Shown: positions 15,457-23,878 of the stretch, in pieces
How positions within the stretch are numbered: the first letter of the stretch is position 1
How the letters are laid out: each line of letters begins with the position of its first letter
NCBI GenBank assembly: GCA_902763865.1
Contig: CACWTR010000010.1
Location: 1 to 64,000, forward strand
Source of the DNA: an uncultured Bacteroidales bacterium
Lineage (GTDB): Bacteria > Bacteroidota > Bacteroidia > Bacteroidales > Bacteroidaceae
Reading direction: 5' to 3'
DNA: 64,000 bases
The notes under the pieces: model-generated
Seen by the model: only the letters and a program-made list of their open reading frames with translations
Database searches by the model: none
What the model was told of the DNA's origin: nothing
Position numbers and translations under genes: made by a program

Positions 15457-16566
15457 ATGAAAGACAATCGTTTGATGTCGGTTGATGCCCTTCGCGGCTT
15501 CGACATGTTGTTCATCATGGGCGGTGCCGGCCTGATAGCGGCGCTTGCACAGTGGTTTCCTTGCAGCTTCACCGAGATGCTGGCCGAGCAGATGGAGCAC
15601 GTGGAGTGGAATGGCCTTCGCCACCACGATACCATCTTCCCCCTCTTCCTTTTCATTGCCGGCATCTCCTTCCCCTTCTCGCTGGCGAAGCAGCGCGGGC
15701 AGGGACGCACGGAGTGGGCCATCCACAGGAAGGTCATCGTGCGCGGGCTGATGCTGGTCTTCCTCGGCGTGGTTTACAATGGGCTGCTCGACTTCAACTT
15801 CGAGTCGTTGCGCTATGCCAGTGTGCTCGGACGCATCGGGCTGGCCTGGATGTTTGCGGCCCTCATCTTCATCCATACCGGCTGGAAGGCTCGCGTCGGA
15901 GTAACGGCGGCCCTGCTCGTCGGCTATTGGCTGGTGGCCGGCTTCATCCCAGCCCCTGACGCAAACGGTGCCGACATCTTTACTGCCGAGGGCTCCTTCG
16001 TGGGCTATGTGGATCGCATCCTCCTGCCGGGACGCATCCTCTACGGCAGCATCGACCCCGAAGGTATTCTGGGTGTCGTGCCGGCCATCGGTACCGCCCT
16101 TTTGGGCATGTTCACGGGCGAGTGGGTACAAGCTGGCCCCGCCCAATCCAAGGGTGCAGGGAACAGAAAGGTGGCCGGCATGGTCGTTGCGGGCCTTCTG
16201 ATGCTGGCTGTCGGCTTGCTCTGGAACGAGGTGTTCCCCATCAACAAGAAGATGTGGACGAGTTCCTTCGTGCTGGTCGTGGGGGCTTATTCCGTCCTGA
16301 TGTTCGCGCTGTTCTACTATATAATAGATGTGTTGGGCTGGCGTCGCTGGACGCTCTTCTTTACGGTCATCGGCATGAACTCCATCACGATCTATCTTGG
16401 GCAGCGCTTCATCCGTTTCTCCTATACTTCGGAGAAGCTGTTTGGCGGCCTTGTGAAGCTGATGCCGGAGGACGCGCAGGGCTTCTTCACTCAGGTGGCC
16501 TACATCGCTGTCTGCTGGCTCTTCCTCTATTTCCTCTACCGTAAGCGCGTCTTCCTGAAGGTGTAG
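15457..16566 (+). CDS. DUF5009 / heparan-glucosaminide acetyltransferase-like membrane protein
   Basis: 369 residues from the ATG at 15457; the longer reading frame upstream overlaps the kinase gene and is not used. It begins with the family signature RLMSVDALRGFDML and has about ten hydrophobic segments (GLMLVFLGVVYNGLLDF, AALLVGYWLVAGF, LMLAVGLLWNEVF, VAYIAVCWLFLYFLY). An His pair in LRHHDTIFPLFLFIAG fits the family's acetyl-transfer site. It probably transfers acetyl groups to amino sugars across the inner membrane, as in peptidoglycan or glycan recycling; the substrate is unknown. Confidence 0.85.
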   Translation: MKDNRLMSVDALRGFDMLFIMGGAGLIAALAQWFPCSFTEMLAEQMEHVEWNGLRHHDTIFPLFLFIAGISFPFSLAKQRGQGRTEWAIHRKVIVRGLMLVFLGVVYNGLLDFNFESLRYASVLGRIGLAWMFAALIFIHTGWKARVGVTAALLVGYWLVAGFIPAPDANGADIFTAEGSFVGYVDRILLPGRILYGSIDPEGILGVVPAIGTALLGMFTGEWVQAGPAQSKGAGNRKVAGMVVAGLLMLAVGLLWNEVFPINKKMWTSSFVLVVGAYSVLMFALFYYIIDVLGWRRWTLFFTVIGMNSITIYLGQRFIRFSYTSEKLFGGLVKLMPEDAQGFFTQVAYIAVCWLFLYFLYRKRVFLKV

Positions 16567-16572
16567 GTCCTA

Positions 16573-17517
16573 TCATCCAAAGGCTTCCACCTCGGCTGAG
16601 TAGTGGCCGTAGATGTACTCCACCACCATGCGCCCATAGCGTCCTTGCTCCGCCACGAGGCAGGAGACGAGGCCCATCGTCCATCGCCAGTTGACCTCGA
16701 TGCAGGGGCAGATGCCTTCCCGGGCCAGCATCATGTCGATGCCGACGGGACCTTCGTAGTCGAAGTGGCGCAGCCGCTCTTCCCACCATCTTCTGATTTC
16801 TACAAGATACTGCGGCGGGACGTATTGCGTCAGCCATTGCAGCTTCTGTCCTTCCGGTGCCACCCAGTTGCCGAGGTAAGCGCCCTTGTCGTTTGTGTAG
16901 AAGAGTGAGAGGCCGCGGTATTCCACGCCGCCCCGTCCGTCGAGCCAGAACTCCAGGGCAAAGTCGCACACCTTGTGAAGGAACCGCTCCACGACGACAG
17001 ACTCTCCCCTCTCCCCGGAGAGAAGGACGGCGGGTGAGACTTTTCTCAGCCCTCTGCCGCTGCTGCTCCAAGGCTGTTTGAGCATTGCCTCGCCATACGA
17101 GTTGACGGCATCTTCCACTTCCTCCTTTGTGTGACAAAGCACGCTCTCGCCGGCCAGATGTCCGTCCAGGGAAAGTTGCTCGCGCAGTTCCTGCAAGAGG
17201 GCAACCGCCGTCTGCCTGTGCGACAGTTGCCGTAGCTGTTCCAGCTTACGGGGCGATGGCAGCAGCGACTCCTGTACGCCGGCCTGCCTGAGCTGGTGGC
17301 AGATGGCCGCGCTCCAGCCCCAGGGCCGTATGGTGGTGTCGTCGGGCACTTGCAGCCGGTCCTCGCCGTTCCAGACGATGTCGTCCTCCGCTGCCCACCA
17401 CTGCGGCAGCCACCACAGCTCGCGGCGCATTTGCCGTATCCGTGCGGGCGGCGTATAGCCGGCGTGTCCGTCGGCCAGGGCCATGTCGTTCTCGGGATTG
17501 AATATGTAGAGTGTCAT
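16573..17517 (-). CDS. ATP-grasp-like protein of unknown function
   Basis: 314 residues from the ATG at 17517; the longer frame to 17559 runs through the promoter and is rejected. MTLYIFNPENDMALA opens the protein. Its later part resembles ATP-grasp enzymes: LKQPWSSSGRGL fits the nucleotide-binding loop, VVVERFL and GPVGIDMML...CIEVNWRW fit the metal-binding acidic residues. A C/G-rich palindrome (17001-17023) is translated in frame as part of LLSGERGES. The -7 box lies only 8 bases from the start codon, so the mRNA is probably nearly leaderless. Confidence 0.6.
   Translation of the reverse strand: MTLYIFNPENDMALADGHAGYTPPARIRQMRRELWWLPQWWAAEDDIVWNGEDRLQVPDDTTIRPWGWSAAICHQLRQAGVQESLLPSPRKLEQLRQLSHRQTAVALLQELREQLSLDGHLAGESVLCHTKEEVEDAVNSYGEAMLKQPWSSSGRGLRKVSPAVLLSGERGESVVVERFLHKVCDFALEFWLDGRGGVEYRGLSLFYTNDKGAYLGNWVAPEGQKLQWLTQYVPPQYLVEIRRWWEERLRHFDYEGPVGIDMMLAREGICPCIEVNWRWTMGLVSCLVAEQGRYGRMVVEYIYGHYSAEVEAFG
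17001..17023. repeat. C/G-rich palindromic element inside a coding sequence
   Basis: CTCTCCCC/GGAGAG-type palindrome, translated in frame in the ATP-grasp-like gene. Related elements lie at 20455-20535, 21413-21447, 26968-27043 and 61241-61304. Confidence 0.5.
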
Positions 17518-17524
17518 CGGAGTG

Positions 17525-17556
17525 CAAAAGTACGCAAAATCTCCCAATTCCCCAAA
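17525..17556 (-). promoter_or_regulatory. Promoter giving a near-leaderless transcript
   Basis: On the minus strand TACTTTTG (plus 17525-17532) with TTTG (plus 17553-17556) and a 20-base spacer. The predicted start of transcription is within a few bases of the ATG at 17517. Confidence 0.65.
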
Positions 17557-18139
17557 CATTCAGCCAAGAACTTTTCGGACAGGGGCGAGAGCTGTTGCAA
17601 AAGCTTTCCGCTGCCGGTGTATGTCCCCGTGTGAATAATCGTTAAGTTAATCCATAGGATGCCGTTTGCGGGCAACTGCCGGGCTTGACAAAATGTAAGC
17701 AAACTCATGGTTTTGCTTACACGGCAAATTCCGGGATTGGCTCCAGAATCGATTGTTTTGCCTTCAGACGTGCTTTTCCTGCCCCCGAGGGCAGAAAAGG
17801 GCTTAAATCGAATCCCTATTGTAAACCAACGATTTATAATCAGTCGGCGCTCAATTCAAAGTCGAAAATGTCAACCGTGCTTTGCAAAACAGGGCGTTTT
17901 TGACCTTTATTGCACACTTTTTCGAGGTGAAGTTCCGGTAGGCGCTTCCCGACGCGAAGGCTCACACGACGCGTCGCGTTGGCCAACACGACGTGAGCTT
18001 ATCAGTGCAGGCTCGCGTCCTTTGGGCAAAATCATCGCGAAAAGACGTTTTACGACCTTTTCTGGAGTGTGCAATAATTGACATTTTGCAATGCTTTCCA
18101 ACAGATAGGTTGCATTGTGACTTCCTGTCTCCGGACTGA
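17557..18139. other. Long non-coding spacer with palindromes
   Basis: No credible gene. It holds a perfect 10-bp inverted repeat TGTAAGCAAA/TTTGCTTACA (17694-17721) and a G+C-rich palindromic element at about 17950-18005. Confidence 0.6.
17950..18005. repeat. G+C-rich palindromic element, copy A
   Basis: Centred on GCGTTGGCCAACAC, a near-perfect palindrome inside CGACGCGTCGCG...ACGACGTGAGC. Similar cores occur at 26190-26255 and 54095-54165, also in long spacers. Confidence 0.6.
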
Positions 18140-19225
18140 TTAGGAGTTAAGCTTAAGCACGTCGAGCATCTTGCGGTCGAGGCGGTGTCCGTGGAAGTCT
18201 TCGTAGTCAACATCATTGCGTTCGCTGTCCAGCACGCCGAATGAACCGCGCAGGTTCCAGAGTGCCCAGCCCCAGCCCTTTTGCCTGAAGATGCTGAGGT
18301 TGTCGCGCAGCCAGGCCAGTGCCACGGCGTGCGGTGTCTGGTTGTGACAGCCGAACTCGCCGATGAAGACGCGTCCGCCGGCCTGCTCGAGTGGTGCCCA
18401 GCTGCGTTCCTGCATGTCGAGGAGCCACTGCCGATTGTAGTGCTGGCCCTCAGCATCGAGCGGCCAGCACAGCTCGCTCGGCTGCAGAGGCATCGGCTTA
18501 TTGCCGTAAACCCAGGAAGCACCGTAGTGCGAGACGAGCATCGGCTGGTAGCCTCTGCCGCACTGGACGATGTCGGGGAGGTCGTTCACCGCCAGAAGCG
18601 GATGCCCGCCCCAGTCCAGTCCGTCGATGAGAATCAGTCTGTGGGGCGACGTCGCCCTGATTGCCTGCACCAGCCGACGCACGATGCGCTCGTAGTCGTC
18701 GGCACCGACGTGCGCCACCTCGTTGAGAAGGTTGAAGCTGAGCCAGCGCGACGACACCTTCCTGTAGCGCCGTGCAAAGACGCTCCACTGGTAGGCACAG
18801 CCCTCCAGTGCTTCCTCGTCGGTGAAGATGTTCTGCGGCTCGGCTGGAGGATTCACGCAGTAGCCGGGTGCACGATGCAGGTTGATGCACACGTGGATGC
18901 CATATCTGCGCCCCCACGTCACGGCCCGGTCTATGTCCTCAAGCACTCGCTCGTCCATCTCGTAATAACTTCCGGGCTTACTCCAGCTCCAGTAACTCAA
19001 GGGCAGACGCACGAAGTTGAACCCCCATTCGGCTATCCACTGGAACTCTCTCTCGTCGAAAGGCTCTGGCCGACCTGCCGTGAAGTAGTTCAGGAGGTTG
19101 AACCCGCGCCAGCGTGAGCAGTCGGGCATCCGGTGTCGTGCCATCAGCGGGCCCGAAGTGAAGGGCTCGAGCATCAGTCCTGCACCGGTCAATGCAGCTG
19201 TCCGAAGGAAGTCGCGTCGTTGCAT
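18140..19225 (-). CDS. GH5-family glycoside hydrolase
   Basis: 361 residues from MQRRDFLRTAAL at 19225. The start has twin arginine (RRDFLRTAALTGAG), so export may use the Tat route. TIM-barrel motifs: FNFVRLPLSYW, HVCINLHRAPGY, acid/base Glu in FNLLNEVAH (about residue 166) and nucleophile Glu in VFIGEFGCHN (about residue 290). GH5 enzymes cleave beta-glucans, mannans and related chains; the substrate is not decided here. The start lies 8 bases after the fusion gene's stop, so the two are probably co-transcribed. Confidence 0.88.
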   Translation of the reverse strand: MQRRDFLRTAALTGAGLMLEPFTSGPLMARHRMPDCSRWRGFNLLNYFTAGRPEPFDEREFQWIAEWGFNFVRLPLSYWSWSKPGSYYEMDERVLEDIDRAVTWGRRYGIHVCINLHRAPGYCVNPPAEPQNIFTDEEALEGCAYQWSVFARRYRKVSSRWLSFNLLNEVAHVGADDYERIVRRLVQAIRATSPHRLILIDGLDWGGHPLLAVNDLPDIVQCGRGYQPMLVSHYGASWVYGNKPMPLQPSELCWPLDAEGQHYNRQWLLDMQERSWAPLEQAGGRVFIGEFGCHNQTPHAVALAWLRDNLSIFRQKGWGWALWNLRGSFGVLDSERNDVDYEDFHGHRLDRKMLDVLKLNS

Positions 19226-19233
19226 GGCGGGAG

Positions 19234-22200
19234 CTATTTCATGTTCGGACTGATTTCGACACCGGTGTAGTAGTGACGCAGTATCTGCTTGTAGGTGTAG
19301 CCCTGTTCGCCCATGACGGCGGCACCTATCTGGCAGAGCCCTACGCCGTGGCCCCAGCCATGTCCGTGCAGGACGAAGCGCCCCGGCACTCCGCCCCGGA
19401 CGTTCCTGGCCTCGACGGTGAAGGCACTGCTCTTCAGCGTGGATGTGCTCAGCATGCGGCGTATCTCCAGTTCCTTGCCTACGATGAACGACTTCTCGCT
19501 GCCCACGATGCGCAACTTGCTGATGTGTCCGCCGGGACCTTTCTCCACGGGTTCCAGGGCAAGAATGGCTCCCAGGTCCGTCTTCAGGTGCTCCGTGATG
19601 CGCTCGTGAATCTCTTCCTGCGTGAGCTCTTCCGTCCATTCGTAGAAGTCGCGGGTCTCGAGGTCGTAGTCATTGAGCACCTGGCGCAGTATCTGTGTGT
19701 CGCTGGTGTTGCAGAAGGGGTCCTGGACGGAGCGGAGATAGGGCACGTCGATGTTTTCCCAGCAGTAGCGGAACTCGTTGGTCCTGCCGCCGCAGCACTT
19801 GCCGAAGCGGGTGTCGCATATCCGTCCGTCGTACATGAGCACCTGTCCGCGTGTGGCGCTGACGGCTTCGGCCACCTGCGGGTTGCCGGCACGCGTAATG
19901 CCTTGGTAGCGCTGGCAGTGGTCGTCGGCACAGACATCGAAGATGGTGTGGTCCTCGCGGTCGTACCAGCGGATGCTTTCGCCTTCGCTCTTGGCTAAGG
20001 AGAAGAAGGGCGCGTCCTGTCCGGCCCGCTCCTGCCGGCGCTGTATCTGAGCATAGAGCCAGCTGCGGCTGATGACGGCTGCTGCCTTCAGAAACTCCAG
20101 CGAGCAGCTGCCCTTCATTTCGCTGCTGATGACGCTTGTCAGGTAGTCCTCGACGGGCAGAATGTTGATGGCTACAATCTTGTCCTCATCGACCACGAGC
20201 TTGAGGATGCCGCTGAAGGTTTGCGACTCTTGCCGTTCCCAGTGGAACCGCTGCCCGATGGTGACGCCGTGGAGGGTGAAGGACCCTTCCCCACGGAAGG
20301 TCAGCTCCTGATAGACATTGTCCTGCCATCGGATGCCGCCGTCGGTGTATTCTGCCACTTGCTCGCCTGTGACTTCCGTGCCTTTGGCCCGATAGGTGCT
20401 GTTCAGGCAGAAGCGGATGGCGGCATTCTTCATGATGCCGACAGAGACGGAAAGCCCTTCGTCCTTCCCCTTGCCTTCCGAGGGAGGGGTGAACGGCGAG
20501 GCGTCAGATGCGTTTCCCTCTTCCAGCGAGGGGTCCTTGTCCGTGAGGCTTTCTATGATGGGTTCCTGTTCTTCCTCGCTCAGCGTCACTTCGCGGAGGA
20601 TGTCGGCAGCCCGTTCAGCTGTCAGGGCCTCGAAGTCCTGTTCGCGTGGCGTGATGAAGAGGCCGCACATGTCGAGTGCGCCGGGGCTAATCAGGAGCTG
20701 CTCCGCCCCTTCCTTGTAGTAGCAGTCGGGCCGATGCTTGCTGCGGGGGAAGATGAGCGTCACGATTTCGTCGGGCCGGCCCGACGTGCCGGCTTGCCGC
20801 CAGCAGACGATGTTGAGGCGCGGTTCCGTCTCGTTGCCCACCACGGGCAGTGCCTTATAGACGCGCTGGCAGAGAATGCTGTCGCTCTCGGCTGGCATGC
20901 TTCGTATGACGAACACGGGGCAGGGGTAGCCTTCCAGCAGGAAGAGTCCGCAGCGGCTGCCCACGTTGCCTGCCTCCTCCATCGTTGCTGTCTGCTCGCC
21001 CGTCAGGGGATAGAGCTTCCGCAGGTGTGTCTCGTAGAGCGGCCAGTCGCGTTCCAAGGGCACGATGCCCCGGCTGCCTGCCTGCAGGTGCATGTGGTCG
21101 GGGCAGGAAGCACCGCAAAGCGGACCGTTGTAGAAAACGATGTGGCGCGGCATGTTCCAGGCCATGCGGCGCAGTGTGCCGAAGGAGCTGTAGATGCTCT
21201 GCGGCGTGTGGCGTCGCATCGGGATGGTGAAGTGCTGGGGCAGGATGGGGTAGGGGTTGACGAGTATCTGGTAGTGTTTCTCCGTCATCAGCTTGTGTTG
21301 TTCGCGCGGACGGTTGTTGTCGCAGAGGAAGCAAGGCCGTCGGCTGATGGTCTCCTTGTCGATGGCTGCCCCCGTCGAGACGATGCGTGCGGGGTTCCAT
21401 TGGACAAGGAAAGCCTCTCCCCTCCTTTGAAGGGGCAGGGGGAGGTTCTTTGTCTTCACCTGCTCCAGTGCTTTGTAGCGCTGGGCAGCTTCGGGCCACT
21501 CCTCCAGTTCCTTCTGGAAGAAGGCTTCAATCTCCTGCCCTGTCACTTTGTGCTGCCATAGCAGGTTGAGTTGCTGGCGTGCTTTGATTTCGAGGGTGCG
21601 CAGGTGGTCCTTGTAGGTATTGTTCTTGTTGATTTTCTCTTGGCTGAGGGCGGCATCGCTGTTGCCTTCCCATCGCCGGCAGAGATACACCTCGTCGTAG
21701 ATACGCCCGATGCGGTATCGCCGGCTTATCATCAGCCCCAGGGCATAGTCCTCGCCATAGCTGGTGTTGGGGATTTGCAGTTCTCTCAGTACAGGCGTGA
21801 AGAAGGCTCTCGGCGCTCCGAGTCCGTTGATGCGCAGGGCGTTGTTGCGGCCATTGTGGAGTGTCCATTCGCGATGGTCGATGAGGCCAGGCGGCAATGT
21901 GTTCAACTGGAAGTCGCACATGCGGTAAGAGCCGATGACCATTGCTGCCCCTTCAGCGTAGAAGGCATCCACCATGCGTTGTAGCGTACGGGGCGAGCTG
22001 TAGAGGTCGTCGCTGTCGAGTTGCACGAGGAAGCGCCCCGCCATTGGATGGTGCACGGCCATGTTCCAGCAGCCGCCGATGCCCAGATCTGTGCGCTCGG
22101 GGATGATGTGGATGAGGGAAGAAGCAGAGAGGGCCTTGATCTTTTCCGTCGTGCCATCGGTAGAGTGGTTGTCGATGACGATAACGTTGAAGGGGAAGGT

Positions 22201-22986
22201 CGTCTCCTGCGAGAGGGCCGAGCGAATGGCATCTTCAATGGTGCGCTCACGGTTGCGGACAGGTATGACGACCGATGCTTCGACGGGAAAGCTGCCTTCC
22301 GAGAGGTTCACCTCGTCGTATTCATCGCCGTGCAGGTAGGCGTTGAGGGCACGCAGGTGGCGCGTGCAGGCCCGCTCCATTTCAGCTTGTCGGCTGCGAT
22401 TGCGCGGATCGACGTAATCGAACTGTTTCTCCCCGCTGAGGCGTGTGTCGTGTTCCACTTCGGTGTAGAGAAACTCATCGATGTGGAGCGGTAGCTGTAT
22501 GCGGCTGATGAAGAGCCGCAGATCGTAGAGCGCGGCATACTGGTAGTTGTGCAGGTTTTCTTGTCCGACGTATGCCTTCAGCACTTCCGTGCGGAACAGG
22601 AGCAGCGAACCCATTTGGAAGTCGTCGCGGACGGAACCGAGCTGGTAGTCGATGAGTGGACAGGGGGCAGGTGGCAGGTGGATGCTTCCTGCCCCGACAG
22701 TCCAGTGGTCGCTGTACAGCATCAGTGCCTGGCTGTCCTCGGCAATGGTGATGAGGCGCGTCAGGGCATGAAAGCCGAGTTGGAGGGTGTCGTACTTACA
22801 ATATAATAATGTATAGGGTGCGGTTGCGGTCTCGGCGATGTGCCGGATGGTGCGGGTGCAGCCTGGTCCTTCATCGCGAAGCAGGTGCACGCCTTGCACC
22901 TCGGGCTCGGCCATCAGGCCTTCCATTGTCTCACGGGCTTGCTCGTCGCTCTGCCAGGGGATGAAGCAATCAATGCAATTCGTCAT
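19234..22986 (-). CDS. Glycosyltransferase 2 / DUF4922 / SpoIID-LytB fusion protein
   Basis: 1250 residues. An N-terminal region of about 220 residues resembles a degenerate glycosyltransferase; a GT2 domain follows from about residue 235 ([30 protein letters not shown] with the metal-binding DxD). DUF4922 begins near 530 ([11 protein letters not shown]) with a HIT-like [11 protein letters not shown] SpoIID/LytB domain starts near 900 ([37 protein letters not shown]). No signal peptide is visible, although SpoIID domains usually act on cell wall. Two linkers carry repeat-derived in-frame insertions (21413-21447 and 20455-20535). It has its own promoter at 23016-23046. Confidence 0.85.
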   Translation of the reverse strand: MTNCIDCFIPWQSDEQARETMEGLMAEPEVQGVHLLRDEGPGCTRTIRHIAETATAPYTLLYCKYDTLQLGFHALTRLITIAEDSQALMLYSDHWTVGAGSIHLPPAPCPLIDYQLGSVRDDFQMGSLLLFRTEVLKAYVGQENLHNYQYAALYDLRLFISRIQLPLHIDEFLYTEVEHDTRLSGEKQFDYVDPRNRSRQAEMERACTRHLRALNAYLHGDEYDEVNLSEGSFPVEASVVIPVRNRERTIEDAIRSALSQETTFPFNVIVIDNHSTDGTTEKIKALSASSLIHIIPERTDLGIGGCWNMAVHHPMAGRFLVQLDSDDLYSSPRTLQRMVDAFYAEGAAMVIGSYRMCDFQLNTLPPGLIDHREWTLHNGRNNALRINGLGAPRAFFTPVLRELQIPNTSYGEDYALGLMISRRYRIGRIYDEVYLCRRWEGNSDAALSQEKINKNNTYKDHLRTLEIKARQQLNLLWQHKVTGQEIEAFFQKELEEWPEAAQRYKALEQVKTKNLPLPLQRRGEAFLVQWNPARIVSTGAAIDKETISRRPCFLCDNNRPREQHKLMTEKHYQILVNPYPILPQHFTIPMRRHTPQSIYSSFGTLRRMAWNMPRHIVFYNGPLCGASCPDHMHLQAGSRGIVPLERDWPLYETHLRKLYPLTGEQTATMEEAGNVGSRCGLFLLEGYPCPVFVIRSMPAESDSILCQRVYKALPVVGNETEPRLNIVCWRQAGTSGRPDEIVTLIFPRSKHRPDCYYKEGAEQLLISPGALDMCGLFITPREQDFEALTAERAADILREVTLSEEEQEPIIESLTDKDPSLEEGNASDASPFTPPSEGKGKDEGLSVSVGIMKNAAIRFCLNSTYRAKGTEVTGEQVAEYTDGGIRWQDNVYQELTFRGEGSFTLHGVTIGQRFHWERQESQTFSGILKLVVDEDKIVAINILPVEDYLTSVISSEMKGSCSLEFLKAAAVISRSWLYAQIQRRQERAGQDAPFFSLAKSEGESIRWYDREDHTIFDVCADDHCQRYQGITRAGNPQVAEAVSATRGQVLMYDGRICDTRFGKCCGGRTNEFRYCWENIDVPYLRSVQDPFCNTSDTQILRQVLNDYDLETRDFYEWTEELTQEEIHERITEHLKTDLGAILALEPVEKGPGGHISKLRIVGSEKSFIVGKELEIRRMLSTSTLKSSAFTVEARNVRGGVPGRFVLHGHGWGHGVGLCQIGAAVMGEQGYTYKQILRHYYTGVEISPNMK
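20455..20535. repeat. In-frame C/G-rich palindromic element, DUF4922-SpoIID linker
   Basis: CCTTCCGAGGGAGGGG and a neighbouring TTCCAGCGAGGGGTCC unit are translated as the Ser/Pro/Glu/Lys-rich linker ([18 protein letters not shown]). Confidence 0.5.
21413..21447. repeat. In-frame C/G-rich palindromic element, GT2-DUF4922 linker
   Basis: CTCCCCTCCTTTGAAGGGG followed by CAGGGGGAGG is translated as [13 protein letters not shown], between two domains. Confidence 0.6.
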
Positions 22987-23015
22987 GTGTCTATCTACGT
23001 TTTACCTTTTCCCTG

Positions 23016-23046
23016 CAAAGGTACGAATAAAAGGGGGAAGTGCAAA
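23016..23046 (-). promoter_or_regulatory. Promoter of the GT2/SpoIID fusion gene
   Basis: Minus strand: TACCTTTG (plus 23016-23023) and TTTG (plus 23043-23046), with an exact 19-base spacer. Divergent from the tcdA promoter. Confidence 0.8.
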
Positions 23047-23073
23047 AGGAATGTTCTTTTTTCTTTGGTTTTG

Positions 23074-23105
23074 TTTGGCTGTTTACCTGCTTCTTCGTAC
23101 CTTTG
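23074..23105 (+). promoter_or_regulatory. Promoter of tcdA
   Basis: TTTG at 23074-23077, 20-base spacer, TACCTTTG at 23098-23105; the ATG is 30 bases further on. Confidence 0.8.
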
Positions 23106-23134
23106 CAACCGATTACAGAATAAAAGCAGGAGCA

Positions 23135-23872
23135 ATGACGGAGACAACAGAACAGTCAATTTTCCGCAGGATGGAGCTGCTGGTGGGCGACGAGGCGCTG
23201 GCTCGGCTTGCCGGCAAGCGGGTGATTATTTTCGGTGTGGGCGGTGTCGGCTCGTGGTGCGCCGAGAGCTTGGTGCGCTCGGGTATCAGGCAGCTGACCA
23301 TTGTCGATTCAGACCGTGTGTGTGCCAGCAACGTCAACCGGCAGCTGATGGCAACTACCAGGACCGTGGGGCAGGTGAAGGTCGATGTGCTGTGCGAGCG
23401 TCTGCTTTCCATCAATCCCTCGGCCCGGATCACTGCTTTGCAGCAGGTGTTCAATGCCGAGACTGCCGACAGCTTCCACCTCGACAGCTATGACTACATC
23501 ATTGATGCCATCGATTCGCTGCGCGACAAGCAGTTGCTTATCCTCATGGCTTGTGCGACGAAGGCAAGGCTGTTCTCGTCGATGGGTGCGGCACTGAAGA
23601 TGGACCCTACACGCATCCGCGTCACTGAGTTCTGGAAGGTTCAGGGCGACCCGCTGGCCCGTGCCTTGCGTAACCACTTCAAGCGCGACAAACAGTTCCC
23701 CAAGCGGAAGTTCCTGTGCGTCTTCTCTGACGAGCTCTTGCAGAACAAGGAATTGGGTGCTGGCCGCGAGGCCGAGCCCGGACATCCCAACGGCACCGTG
23801 GTGCACGTCACCGCCATCTTCGGCTTCATGCTTGCCGGACTGGTCGTGGAGGATGCTGTCAAGGCAGGCTGA
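23135..23872 (+). CDS. tcdA: tRNA threonylcarbamoyladenosine dehydratase (TcdA/CsdL)
   Basis: 245 residues from the ATG at 23135, set by the promoter just upstream. It is an E1-like, ATP-dependent Rossmann protein: GVGGVGSWCAESLVRSG nucleotide loop, DSDRVCASNVNRQ, DYIIDAIDSLRDK and SMGAALKMDPTRI. It cyclises t6A37 in tRNA to ct6A in the cytoplasm. No operon partner; it converges on the GH89 gene with only 6 bases between the stops. Confidence 0.92.
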   Translation: MTETTEQSIFRRMELLVGDEALARLAGKRVIIFGVGGVGSWCAESLVRSGIRQLTIVDSDRVCASNVNRQLMATTRTVGQVKVDVLCERLLSINPSARITALQQVFNAETADSFHLDSYDYIIDAIDSLRDKQLLILMACATKARLFSSMGAALKMDPTRIRVTEFWKVQGDPLARALRNHFKRDKQFPKRKFLCVFSDELLQNKELGAGREAEPGHPNGTVVHVTAIFGFMLAGLVVEDAVKAG

Positions 23873-23878
23873 CGCCTC

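Noticed and set aside
20221-21561. 446-codon plus-strand frame opposite the fusion gene
   Set aside because: It is a shadow of the G+C-rich minus-strand gene; no recognisable domain and the opposite strand has three real domains.
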